Assembly: GCA_000403255.2 (NCBI GenBank)
Contig: KE159591.1
Location: 269,823 to 333,822 of the forward strand
Source of the DNA: Lachnospiraceae bacterium 3-1
Lineage (GTDB): Bacteria; Bacillota; Clostridia; Lachnospirales; Lachnospiraceae
DNA length: 64,000 nt
Direction: 5' to 3'
In this document: positions 1 through 7,761 of the stretch, in pieces
How the letters are laid out: every line of letters starts with the position of its first letter
Numbering within the stretch: position 1 is the first letter of the stretch
The notes under the pieces: model-generated
The model's database searches: none
What the model was told of the DNA's origin: nothing
Seen by the model: only the letters and a program-made list of their open reading frames with translations
Made by a program: the position numbers and the translations under genes

Positions 1-365
1 TTCAAATATCTGGATACAGCAATTGTTGAATCTCTAACATAACTTATATCTGGTTCCTGATGTTCATCCAAAGGTGTTGGCACACATATCGCGACAAAAT
101 CAACATCTTTTATGAAACTAAAATCAGAAGTGGCGCTTAAAGTGCCTCTCTTTACCAATTCCGCTAGATCAGAGTCTACGACATCTCCTATATAATTATG
201 TCCCTCATTTATCATATCGACTTTAGATGATTGAATATCAAATCCAATCGTTTTAAAACCAGCCTTTGCCTTTTCAACTGCCAACGGCAAGCCAACATAC
301 CCCAACCCTACAACACCAGCTACAATCTCTCGACTTTCAATTTTTTTTAACAATCCCTCTCTCAT
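1..365 (-). CDS. Nucleotide-sugar dehydrogenase, N-terminal part (cut by window edge)
   Basis: This reading frame begins at an ATG at 365 and runs off the left edge, giving about 121 residues of the N-terminal NAD-binding domain. The Rossmann motif GVVGLGYVGLPLA lies near residues 18-30, and CVPTPLDEHQEPD near residue 97 is typical of the UDP-GlcNAc/UDP-ManNAc 6-dehydrogenase (WbpA/WecC/TviB) branch of the UDP-glucose dehydrogenase family. Such enzymes oxidise C6 of a UDP-sugar to a uronic acid in the cytoplasm. The catalytic cysteine lies outside the window. It sits 14 bases after the acyltransferase gene and is probably cotranscribed, supplying an acidic sugar to the same polymer. The exact substrate cannot be told from this part. 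Confidence 0.85.
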   Translation of the reverse strand, partial: MREGLLKKIESREIVAGVVGLGYVGLPLAVEKAKAGFKTIGFDIQSSKVDMINEGHNYIGDVVDSDLAELVKRGTLSATSDFSFIKDVDFVAICVPTPLDEHQEPDISYVRDSTIAVSRYL

Positions 366-379
366 TATATATTTCCTTT

Positions 380-1093
380 CTACTCTTCAATTCCCGCATC
401 TATTAAAAACTCTTTAAATGAACCATATATAGGTTCTGTTTGATAAAAAGCTTTTTCTACATCATCCGGCTCGTCGCCTGTGCAGGAAAAATTGTCAACT
501 TCATATTCTATTAATTTTGCTTTGTTTCTTGGAGTAAATAACCATTTAAATCCAGACAAATCCTTCGGTAATGGACTTCTGCCAAAAACTTCTTTGTACC
601 TAATTGCACACTCCTTCGCTTCTAACACCGTTTGCTGCTTTCTTTTTTCATATTGTTGTTCCAAAGTCCTTACAATTCTGGCAGGATTTCCAGCAATCAC
701 TACATTATCAGGAAAAACACCAGACACCACACTACCTGCGCCTACAATACAATTATCGCCTATAGATGCTCCCATCAAAATAACTGTGTTCATCCCCAGA
801 AAACAATTCTTACCAATTCTTGTGACTTTACCCTCGCCAAGCCATTCCCCATAAACTCTTCTAAGAACTGACAGACTATAATCATGTGTTAAAATAACAC
901 ATCCTCTTGTTATTTTTGTATATTCCCCAATACTCAGCAACCATGGCCGCGTATTATCAATCATTACATTTTCTGTATCGTACACTTGAACCTTATAACC
1001 AATTTTGCCCCCTCCCTTGCGCAAATTATCAAGATACTCTTCTGAAGAAATTTTTCTAAAAACTTTTCTAAAAACTTTTCTAAAATTAAACAT
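380..1093 (-). CDS. Left-handed beta-helix (hexapeptide) acyltransferase
   Basis: This 237-residue protein has a hexapeptide-repeat core of about residues 50-145 (INNxCIVGAG-like turns, ending in VIAGNPARIV), the signature of LbetaH O- or N-acetyltransferases of the CysE/LacA/WbbJ group. A candidate catalytic His is in LTHDYS near residue 70. It probably adds an acetyl group to a sugar of the polymer made by the neighbouring genes. A C-terminal extension of about 80 residues is not recognised. The start is supported by GAGGAG seven bases upstream, and it overlaps the end of the polymerase gene by 8 bases. The N-terminus contains an in-frame four-residue repeat (FRKV) from a 12-bp DNA repeat. 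Acceptor unknown. Confidence 0.8.
   Translation of the reverse strand: MFNFRKVFRKVFRKISSEEYLDNLRKGGGKIGYKVQVYDTENVMIDNTRPWLLSIGEYTKITRGCVILTHDYSLSVLRRVYGEWLGEGKVTRIGKNCFLGMNTVILMGASIGDNCIVGAGSVVSGVFPDNVVIAGNPARIVRTLEQQYEKRKQQTVLEAKECAIRYKEVFGRSPLPKDLSGFKWLFTPRNKAKLIEYEVDNFSCTGDEPDDVEKAFYQTEPIYGSFKEFLIDAGIEE
1049..1084. repeat. Three 12-bp tandem repeats at acyltransferase N-terminus
   Basis: Two perfect copies of aacttttctaaa (1061-1072 and 1073-1084) and one copy with a single mismatch (1049-1060) lie in tandem. They encode the FRKV repeats near the start of the acyltransferase. Because the unit is a multiple of three, copy-number change would lengthen or shorten the protein rather than switch it off. 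Confidence 0.85.
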
Positions 1094-2324
1094 TTTTTAA
1101 CTCCTCATCACAAATAGTTATTCTGAAATTATGTTTGTTATAATTAGTTATATGCATATACGACGCTACCAATATCCCAAAGGATGGCGCAATTAAATAG
1201 GAACTTGAAATAAACAATTGTCCAAACGCATAAGAAACTGAAATAATATATAAATTTTTAAGAGCCTTGTCGTCTACTCGTTTTACAACCATATAACATT
1301 TTATCGTAAAATATAACATAAAAAACAGAAAAATTATACCTAATCCTCCGAAGTCATATACTATTTCATATACAATATTATGTGCATACGTCCCAGGAGA
1401 AAACGGCTTCTTAAATGCATTGCATAAGTAGAGCCTATCTGCATAAAATCCCTTAATAGAAAAAATATTGTCAAACATTGTATCTTTGATATGATAGTAA
1501 AAGCTGTCTCTGCCAGACATGTTAAATAATTGACCGTTTTTCAAAAGATCTAATGTCCTGCTATTTCCCATCCATTCTGACAAAAAATCAATAATTACAT
1601 TTTTAAATAAAAAGGCAAAACCACCTACACTCACTCCTAACATTGTTGCTAATTTAACATTTGTTTTCTTTCCATAAAGAAAAACTATTAATATTGCTGA
1701 AATCACTATACATAAAAAACTTCCTCTTGAACCTGCCCATAAATTTGATACACAATACAAAGCAAAATAAAAATAATATACCCTTTTACCATATACTACA
1801 GCAAATAACAAGCTTAAGATAGCAGATAGAACAGCATGATAAGAAAAATCCATGGAATAACCACCATATATTTTATTATAGCATATATTTAATAAAGAAT
1901 ATACTGCCATAAAATATATATATATCCTTAACTCTCTCTCTAATCTTCCAAAATCTTCAATTTTACTAAAGATTATAATTATTGAAAGAAACGATAACAC
2001 CAATAAACCGCCTAAATCACTTATATAGCCTTGCATCTCTTTGCCATATCTAAATAAGGATATTCCAAATAAAGATAACCATATTATACATATGACGACT
2101 ACATTACGGCTAGTTGGAGATTCCAATAATTCATATCCAATAAATGCTAATAATATTAACAATACCATACGGCTAAACATGGTAAACCAACTCAAATTAT
2201 AAACACCTAATATTTGAGCTGATAATGAAACAATTTTTTGTAACATTCCCCATGATAATAAGAACGCAAACATTTTATATTTTACTGTATCTTTTTTTAT
2301 TTTTCTTAATTTCTCTATTTTCAT
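1086..2324 (-). CDS. O-antigen/capsule polymerase, Wzy type
   Basis: This 412-residue protein is almost entirely hydrophobic, with about ten to twelve membrane segments and a longer outside loop at roughly residues 245-320. It carries GSRGSF near residue 198 and GRDSFYY near 272. The sequence TYAHNIVYEIVYDFG near 313 is characteristic of Wzy/O-antigen ligase-type proteins. Family knowledge suggests it polymerises lipid-linked repeat units on the outer face of the membrane. Sequence identity in this family is low, so linkage and substrate cannot be inferred. Upstream lies a GT4 gene, downstream an acyltransferase it overlaps by 8 bases. The gene is markedly A+T-rich compared with the right half of the window. 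Confidence 0.8.
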   Translation of the reverse strand: MKIEKLRKIKKDTVKYKMFAFLLSWGMLQKIVSLSAQILGVYNLSWFTMFSRMVLLILLAFIGYELLESPTSRNVVVICIIWLSLFGISLFRYGKEMQGYISDLGGLLVLSFLSIIIIFSKIEDFGRLERELRIYIYFMAVYSLLNICYNKIYGGYSMDFSYHAVLSAILSLLFAVVYGKRVYYFYFALYCVSNLWAGSRGSFLCIVISAILIVFLYGKKTNVKLATMLGVSVGGFAFLFKNVIIDFLSEWMGNSRTLDLLKNGQLFNMSGRDSFYYHIKDTMFDNIFSIKGFYADRLYLCNAFKKPFSPGTYAHNIVYEIVYDFGGLGIIFLFFMLYFTIKCYMVVKRVDDKALKNLYIISVSYAFGQLFISSSYLIAPSFGILVASYMHITNYNKHNFRITICDEELKNV

Positions 2325-2340
2325 AAATATACCTTACTAT

Positions 2341-3459
2341 TTATCTTGCAGCGTCTATAATAGAAATTACATTATTTAGAGCATTGTTTGAATCCAAATA
2401 TTTTCTCGAGCTTTCCCTTATGTTATTTATCATTTCCCTATTATCTTCAGAACTGTTTCCACCATACATCGAATCATAATAATCAACTATTTTCTCAACG
2501 CTCAGGGCTGCAGGTGAATTCTCAAATTCTAATACATATGGTCTTAACTCTTCATACTCCTGGATATCTAACCGAATCCCTGTGACAATCGGTAATCCAA
2601 CAGCCAAATACTCTCTTGTCTTTAAACTACACGAAAGATAAACATCCTTTCTATAACCTGCAAGGGCATCCACAGACAAATTACACTTATTATATACACT
2701 CATTATTTCGCTATTATCTAAAAATCCATAAAACCTAGCGTTATTATCCAATCCGTATTCCATTATCTTTTTTTTGTAATCGTCTACTACTTGCCCATCT
2801 CCTACAAAATGCAAAACAACCTTACGTTGCCCACCGTTTTTGTAATATTCATACAACCCCTCTATCAATCGTTCGTACCCATGCCAAAACTGAAATCGTG
2901 CAACAATTGCTATATCAATAATTTCAGTACTTTCACAATTACCTCTTGCTGGAAGCGTTTCAAAATCATATCCGTTTATAATCTTAACCGTATTTACTCC
3001 AAAAACTTTTGCCTCATCCACTAATAATGGAATATAATCAATATATCTGCCTATCTTTTTCCGTGCAAATTTATCTTTCATTAAATATGGAATATCTTTT
3101 CTATTAACTACATATTCTTTATCATAAGGATAGGTTGGAATCTCCATAAAAATCAAAACAGATGGATTTTCCTTTTTTACTGCCCTTAAAAATTTCAAAA
3201 AAGCTCCTGACATAAATCCTGGTTTACGTAAATATATAAAATCATATTTTTCGATATTAGGAATTCTAACCCATTTTGGTACAAGATTGGTAAACGGTAA
3301 TCTGGCCCATAACTGATATCCTCTTATTAAGTTTCCCCCCATAAGATATTGTTCCATTATATATCCATGTTTTTTAAAACTTTCTATCTGACCTTTTATT
3401 TTCTTATTTACCCCTTTATCATCTAATTCATCGTACAAAATATACAATCCTTTTTTCAT
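2341..3459 (-). CDS. Glycosyltransferase, GT4-like (GT-B fold)
   Basis: The protein has 372 residues from the ATG at 3459, chosen because AGGAAGG lies just upstream; a longer in-frame start at 3477 lacks such a site. The C-terminal half shows a GT-B pattern: VARFQFWHGYERLIEGL near 185, HFVGDG near 215, FYGFLDNSEIMSVYNKCNL near 240, and KTREYLAVGLPIVTG near 280, where the E/K-containing helix contacts the nucleotide sugar. It is expected to be a cytoplasmic or membrane-associated enzyme adding one sugar to the lipid-linked repeat unit. It lies between a GT2 gene and the Wzy gene in one transcription unit. Donor and acceptor unknown. Confidence 0.78.
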   Translation of the reverse strand: MKKGLYILYDELDDKGVNKKIKGQIESFKKHGYIMEQYLMGGNLIRGYQLWARLPFTNLVPKWVRIPNIEKYDFIYLRKPGFMSGAFLKFLRAVKKENPSVLIFMEIPTYPYDKEYVVNRKDIPYLMKDKFARKKIGRYIDYIPLLVDEAKVFGVNTVKIINGYDFETLPARGNCESTEIIDIAIVARFQFWHGYERLIEGLYEYYKNGGQRKVVLHFVGDGQVVDDYKKKIMEYGLDNNARFYGFLDNSEIMSVYNKCNLSVDALAGYRKDVYLSCSLKTREYLAVGLPIVTGIRLDIQEYEELRPYVLEFENSPAALSVEKIVDYYDSMYGGNSSEDNREMINNIRESSRKYLDSNNALNNVISIIDAAR

Positions 3460-3492
3460 ATTGTTCCTTCCTATCATTTATCCTTGTGCTTC

Positions 3493-4428
3493 TCACAATA
3501 TTATACAAAATAAATCTTTTAGCCTGGCCTGCTCTGTCTGTGATGTGTATTTCTGATAATCACCTGAGAGAAGTTTATTAATATACATAAACAATGCTTT
3601 TATTCTCTTTTGCTCTATGATAGAAACCCTATATTGATAAAATGAAAGTGCCCTGTTTAAACACTCATATTGATTTTTATTATCAACAATTGTTAACAAT
3701 TCTTCGTACTTATCTCTTGATCTCACTCTGGTTACCTTTACATGATGTTTTACAGCTTGTATTGATTCATATTTTTTCTTTCGCTTTACCCCAACAACAT
3801 TGTTAACATGCTGTCTATATGATACTAACGTTTGATTTAAAACACGTATATTTCCTGCAAAAAGTGATAACCACCCAATATATTCATCATGTAACATATT
3901 TTTTGAAAGATCCATTCTATCCAACAAGACAACCTTTTTAAATGCCATACACATCCCTGTAAATATATTTCTTTTTAACATTTCATGGAATATATCCATT
4001 TTTTCCGAAAACTTTATTGTATCCCATAATGTTATTTCCTGTTTCCGCAAATTATCATCAGTAATATCAGCATTCGAAAAAACCAAAGTACATTTCTCGT
4101 CTTTTTCAAATTCTGCAATAAATTTTTCTACTTTATCAGAATGCCAATAATCATCTTGATCGCATAAAAAAATTATCTCGCCTTTAGCCGCTTTTATTCC
4201 ATCTGAAAAACTCTCAATTACACCTTGATTATATTCATGACGAATTACCCTGAACGGGACATCTACCTTTTCAAAACAACTATAAATTTTAGATATTGTG
4301 GAATCACTAGAACAATCATCACATATTATTATCTCATCTGGCAATCTTGTCTGCCGAAGTAAACTCTCTATCTGTTCCTCGACATATTTTTCTCCATTAT
4401 ATGTTGCCATAACAATACTTGTCGTCAT
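3493..4428 (-). CDS. GT2 family glycosyltransferase
   Basis: The protein has 311 residues from the ATG at 4428, preceded by AAAGGTGAG; an upstream TTG at 4452 is less likely. The GT-A fold opens with TSIVMATYNGEKYVEEQI, followed by IICDDCSSDST and the metal-binding region FLCDQDDYW near residue 98. CDQDD is typical of the rhamnosyltransferase-like GT2 group also seen at 52490 and 61297, with a conserved MLHDEYIGW near 180. It probably transfers rhamnose or a similar sugar in the cytoplasm. It is cotranscribed with flanking transferases. Donor is inference only. Confidence 0.82.
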   Translation of the reverse strand: MTTSIVMATYNGEKYVEEQIESLLRQTRLPDEIIICDDCSSDSTISKIYSCFEKVDVPFRVIRHEYNQGVIESFSDGIKAAKGEIIFLCDQDDYWHSDKVEKFIAEFEKDEKCTLVFSNADITDDNLRKQEITLWDTIKFSEKMDIFHEMLKRNIFTGMCMAFKKVVLLDRMDLSKNMLHDEYIGWLSLFAGNIRVLNQTLVSYRQHVNNVVGVKRKKKYESIQAVKHHVKVTRVRSRDKYEELLTIVDNKNQYECLNRALSFYQYRVSIIEQKRIKALFMYINKLLSGDYQKYTSQTEQARLKDLFCIIL

Positions 4429-4474
4429 TATATCTCGCTCACCTTTTATCAATTATATAGAATACTTTTGCGAT

Positions 4475-5296
4475 TCAATTCTTATAAAATCTTTTATATA
4501 TATATCTAAAGGAATTTTTAAACCAACGTTGCTTTTTTCCATACTTTACTTTACCAGTAATTTGACTTTCGTGATGAATAGCATGTATATTCTTATTATA
4601 AGATACTTCTTTTTTATTCTCCCTTATAATTTCAGCAATTAAATATTCTTCTGCATACATAAATATACTATCACGATTTTTTATTATAGCCTCTACACAA
4701 TCCCTTTTCAAAAAAAAACAGCTTCCATGAGCAGCATATATCTCTTCATCACTACGTTCATTTTCACTACATAATATTTTTCTTTTCATTAATGATAAAT
4801 TGATATACGTAGAAAAAAAGATTTTATTACTAAATACTGCATTATAAAATAAAATTTTAGATTTAGATGCCCTATGCGTCATAAATGGATTTTGTAATAT
4901 CCCTTCATCCGCCGTGGAAATATTAGGCGCTATGCACCAACTCTCATCCTTGCTATCGTCTGTAACAGCATGTTCAAAAAAATCCTCTTCACTAAATGTC
5001 ACATCTGTATTGGTAATCATTGCCCAAACATAAGGGTGCGTTTTAGAATATTTTTTCAATCCATATAGACATCCATGCAAATATCCTAAATTTTTTTTGG
5101 GCTCATAAACCTTATATGCGATCCCAGTACGATCCAATTCCTCTTTTAATTTATTTTTCTCTTCACACTTATTACAAGTAACTAAATAAATCAACTTATC
5201 AGCAATACTCTGTTTAGATAAGCCGATTGCAAAATTCTTAATCTCATCAATATTATCATAACAAACAACTGATATTGGTAAAACGGTAATTTCCAT
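4475..5296 (-). CDS. GT2-like glycosyltransferase
   Basis: This 273-residue protein begins VLPISVVCYDNIDEIKNF and carries NLGYLHGCLYGLKK near residue 90, the NxGYxxGxNxG-type element of L-rhamnosyl- and related GT2 enzymes. ITNTDVTFSE near 115 takes the place of the usual DxD motif. AAHGSCFFLKRDCVE near 190 matches the GSxFLxRR-like element of the same group. It is likely a cytoplasmic transferase for the same repeat unit. The start has AGAGGAAGAG upstream. It lies 13 bases after the orphan GT4 domain. The gene is A+T-rich, with a Lys/Asn-rich composition. Confidence 0.75.
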   Translation of the reverse strand: MEITVLPISVVCYDNIDEIKNFAIGLSKQSIADKLIYLVTCNKCEEKNKLKEELDRTGIAYKVYEPKKNLGYLHGCLYGLKKYSKTHPYVWAMITNTDVTFSEEDFFEHAVTDDSKDESWCIAPNISTADEGILQNPFMTHRASKSKILFYNAVFSNKIFFSTYINLSLMKRKILCSENERSDEEIYAAHGSCFFLKRDCVEAIIKNRDSIFMYAEEYLIAEIIRENKKEVSYNKNIHAIHHESQITGKVKYGKKQRWFKNSFRYIYKRFYKN

Positions 5297-5309
5297 AAGT
5301 CTCTTCCTC

Positions 5310-5870
5310 TTATTTGTTTAAATTGAAAGTTTCTATGATTGCTTTATATGATTGTTGCCTATCAAATAAATTTTCTGCAACCATCCGATGGTTTTTACCC
5401 ATCTCTTTTCGCAATTTTTCATTATTCATTAAGCGCTTAATCGCCCTCATTACATCATTGCTATCACCACAGGTACAGTTTATTCCACAACCATTTCTAT
5501 CCAACAATTTTCTATATTCCTCACATTCCTGCGTACTCACAACTGGCAATCCCGCCATCGCATAATCCATATGCTTATTGATAATACTCTGTGCAGCGCC
5601 CTTTTGTATTGGATTTACTGCAATATCACAATGGCATAATAACCATACCATCTCCGGATAAGCTAACATGCCGACAAAATTCACCGGTAATCCAATCGCT
5701 TCCTGCTCAAATTGCTTTCGTTTAGGCCCATCGCCAATAATGAAAAATTGCACCCTCTTTATATCATCATCAGATAATTTTCTTAATGCAGATAACACAG
5801 TTGTAATATCATAACTATGGCCTAACGTTCCGATGTACACTAAACGTATTTCCCCCCCCCTTATTTGCAA
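5310..5870 (-). CDS. Orphan GT4 C-terminal domain, out of frame with upstream GT4
   Basis: This frame encodes about 180 residues that align end to end with the C-terminal domain of the GT4 just upstream. Shared elements include YxGxLxxSYDI, CDIAVNPIxKG, SIINKxxDYAMAGLPV and EYRKLL. No N-terminal GT-B domain is present. Its start is unclear: a TTG at 5870 inside the upstream gene, or a GTG at 5840 that lies 11 bases after the G tract. The two frames meet at a 9-G run. With 8 or 11 Gs the upstream protein would read straight into this domain; with 9 Gs it ends after an unrelated tail. It may be a remnant, a sequencing slip, or a slippage-controlled extension. Alone, a half GT-B domain would probably not be a functional transferase. 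Confidence 0.6.
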   Translation of the reverse strand: MQIRGGEIRLVYIGTLGHSYDITTVLSALRKLSDDDIKRVQFFIIGDGPKRKQFEQEAIGLPVNFVGMLAYPEMVWLLCHCDIAVNPIQKGAAQSIINKHMDYAMAGLPVVSTQECEEYRKLLDRNGCGINCTCGDSNDVMRAIKRLMNNEKLRKEMGKNHRMVAENLFDRQQSYKAIIETFNLNK

Positions 5871-7053
5871 CGATACTTTCTACTATTTTTTGATAATTCG
5901 AATTTCGATCAAACCTATCTTTTCCTAATTTTCTAGAATTTTTCCCCATTTTTATCCTTAATTCTTCATCATCTGCCAATAACTGCAATGCCTTTGCAAT
6001 ATCATCTATATCTTCGCACAAACAATTTATTCCTGCACGATATTTTTCTAAAAGCTTACGGTATTCCTGAGATTCTTGTGTATTTATAACTGGCAGCCCA
6101 GCCATTGCATAATCCCCGACCTTATTTATTATACTTCCTGCTGAACCTTTACGAATAGGATTTACAGCAATATCGCATTCATTCAACTGCTCTACCATTT
6201 GGGGATAAGGCAAATTTCCAGTAAAAATATAATTTATTCCTGCTAATTGCGCTTGCCTCTCAAAAAAAACTTTCCGTCCCCCTTGTCCCATAACAATGAA
6301 TTTCAATCTCTTTTTACTTTTTGCTATTTTAATTGCTTCAATTATACTACTAATATCATAACTATCACTTAAAGAACCAACATACGCAACCTTTATTTCA
6401 TCTTCTTTTTCCTGTTGTCTGCCTGTCCGTGACGCATACTTATCAAAAACTTCTTTATCCGTTCCCAAATAAACTATTTTTGCCTCTTTGCACTTTTTAT
6501 TTACACGCAACGCCCTATTTGCATATGTTTGGGAAACCGCTACAATTCCATCTGCTGATGAGTAAATAAAATCAGCTTGTCTTTGCATAGGAAAAAAAAT
6601 CAGGTTGCTTATTATTGGTATATGAAATACCATTTTAAAAGCTTCCGGCCACAAATCTTGAACATCTACAATAAACCGAATATTATTTTTCCGACAAAAT
6701 TTGGCTGCAACACTAGCTACTGACAAGGAAGGAACTGCGGCATATATAATATCTGGCTTCTTTCTGCAATTCAAATACCTTTCTACATTTTTTGCTAAAC
6801 TATGATGGCTGATAAACCTTTTAAGACAAACATTTTTGGGATATCCAGGCTCATAAAGTGCAGTAACCTTACATCCCTCAAAATAGTCTGGAATAGATTT
6901 TGCCTGCCGTTTTAAGCTATGAGGAAAAGTTGTTGTAATTATTTCAACATTATTTTGTTCTGAAAGCATCTTAGCTAGATAAATAAATCGTCCATTCGTA
7001 GTTTCTAAATGTTCTAAATCACCTAAATATTGTGCTATAATAACTATATCCAT
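5815..7053 (-). CDS. Glycosyltransferase, GT4 (WcaI/WbuB-like)
   Basis: The protein has 412 residues from the ATG at 7053, with AGGAG six bases upstream. It is a complete GT-B enzyme: an N-terminal domain of about 1-215 with FIVDVQDLWPEAF near 138, then a C-terminal domain with VAYVGSLSDSYD near 225, CDIAVNPIRKGSAGSIINK near 300 and DYAMAGLPV. The family includes transferases using UDP-FucNAc, UDP-QuiNAc and similar sugars, which fits the UDP-bacillosamine genes next door; this is inference. The natural end is near K398. After that come three glycines encoded by the 9-G tract and an unrelated 11-residue tail, evidence of a frame slip. The following orphan domain duplicates residues of about 222-398. 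Confidence 0.85.
   Translation of the reverse strand: MDIVIIAQYLGDLEHLETTNGRFIYLAKMLSEQNNVEIITTTFPHSLKRQAKSIPDYFEGCKVTALYEPGYPKNVCLKRFISHHSLAKNVERYLNCRKKPDIIYAAVPSLSVASVAAKFCRKNNIRFIVDVQDLWPEAFKMVFHIPIISNLIFFPMQRQADFIYSSADGIVAVSQTYANRALRVNKKCKEAKIVYLGTDKEVFDKYASRTGRQQEKEDEIKVAYVGSLSDSYDISSIIEAIKIAKSKKRLKFIVMGQGGRKVFFERQAQLAGINYIFTGNLPYPQMVEQLNECDIAVNPIRKGSAGSIINKVGDYAMAGLPVINTQESQEYRKLLEKYRAGINCLCEDIDDIAKALQLLADDEELRIKMGKNSRKLGKDRFDRNSNYQKIVESIVANKGGGNTFSVHRNVRP
5852..5860. repeat. 9-bp G homopolymer (minus strand) at GT4 domain seam
   Basis: Nine Cs on the plus strand (Gs in the mRNA) lie exactly where the first GT4 protein should end and the duplicated C-terminal domain begins. With 9 Gs the first protein ends after NTFSVHRNVRP; with 10 it ends after KYV; with 8 or 11 it fuses in frame to the second domain. 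A run this long in A+T-rich coding DNA is unusual and slippage-prone. Confidence 0.9.
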
Positions 7054-7142
7054 TTTTCTCTCCTGAAACATTATATAAAAAATTTTTATGAAGTCTCTTT
7101 AAGTACGATATAATGGAAAAACAAATTTACGAAATCCAGCAC

Positions 7143-7748
7143 TCATAGATTTCCTCGGAATTCCTCCATAGTCGCCGATGTCTCACTATTGATCCCCTCA
7201 CGAGCCAACACAGTTTTTAGTGTCTGCAATAATATTTTTAAATCTCCAATAAAACTTATATTTTCCACATATCTAACATCCCATTCAAATTTTTCTTCCC
7301 AACTGATAGCATTACGCCCATGCACTTGTGCAAGTCCAGTAATCCCCGGACGCACCCTATGGCGCCTTCTCTGCCTTTTATTATAAAGCGGAAGGTATTT
7401 GACTAACAAGGGTCTGGGGCCTACAATACTCATATCCCCTTTTAATATATTAATCAATTCTGGCAATTCATCCAGACTTGTGCTTCTCAATTTTCTTCCA
7501 AAAGAAGTTAATCTTTCTTCATCGGACAATAAATTTCCCTTTGCATCTTTCGCATCTGTCATTGTCCGAAATTTATACATTTCAAATATTTTTTCGTCCT
7601 TTCCTGGACGTTTTTGTTTAAAAATAACTGGCTTCCCCAACTTCTTTCTCACCAAAATACTTATAATCAAAAAAATAGGACTCAAAATTACAATTGCCAC
7701 AAAAGACAACATAAAGTCTATCCAACGCTTTAAACATTTTCTATACAT
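7143..7748 (-). CDS. pglC: Initiating phosphoglycosyltransferase, PglC type
   Basis: This 201-residue protein matches the small monotopic phosphoglycosyltransferase family. It has one N-terminal re-entrant membrane helix (about residues 10-33), a basic/aromatic stretch with [13 protein letters not shown], the MYKFRTM motif, the catalytic Asp-Glu pair in [12 protein letters not shown] near 95, and SIVGPRPL. It transfers a sugar-1-phosphate from a UDP-sugar to undecaprenyl phosphate at the inner face of the membrane, starting a lipid-linked glycan. The neighbours pglD, pglE and pglF point to UDP-diNAc-bacillosamine as donor, which is inference from context. Its size matches PglC and not the larger WbaP-like protein at 34997. 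AAGGAAAAGG lies upstream of the start. Confidence 0.88.
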   Translation of the reverse strand: MYRKCLKRWIDFMLSFVAIVILSPIFLIISILVRKKLGKPVIFKQKRPGKDEKIFEMYKFRTMTDAKDAKGNLLSDEERLTSFGRKLRSTSLDELPELINILKGDMSIVGPRPLLVKYLPLYNKRQRRRHRVRPGITGLAQVHGRNAISWEEKFEWDVRYVENISFIGDLKILLQTLKTVLAREGINSETSATMEEFRGNL

Positions 7749-7761
7749 ACCTTTTCCTTCA

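Noticed and set aside
3331-3340. Six-C run in the GT4 gene as a third slippage site
   Set aside because: Six bases is not unusual, it lies inside a continuous conserved frame, and no domain boundary is there.
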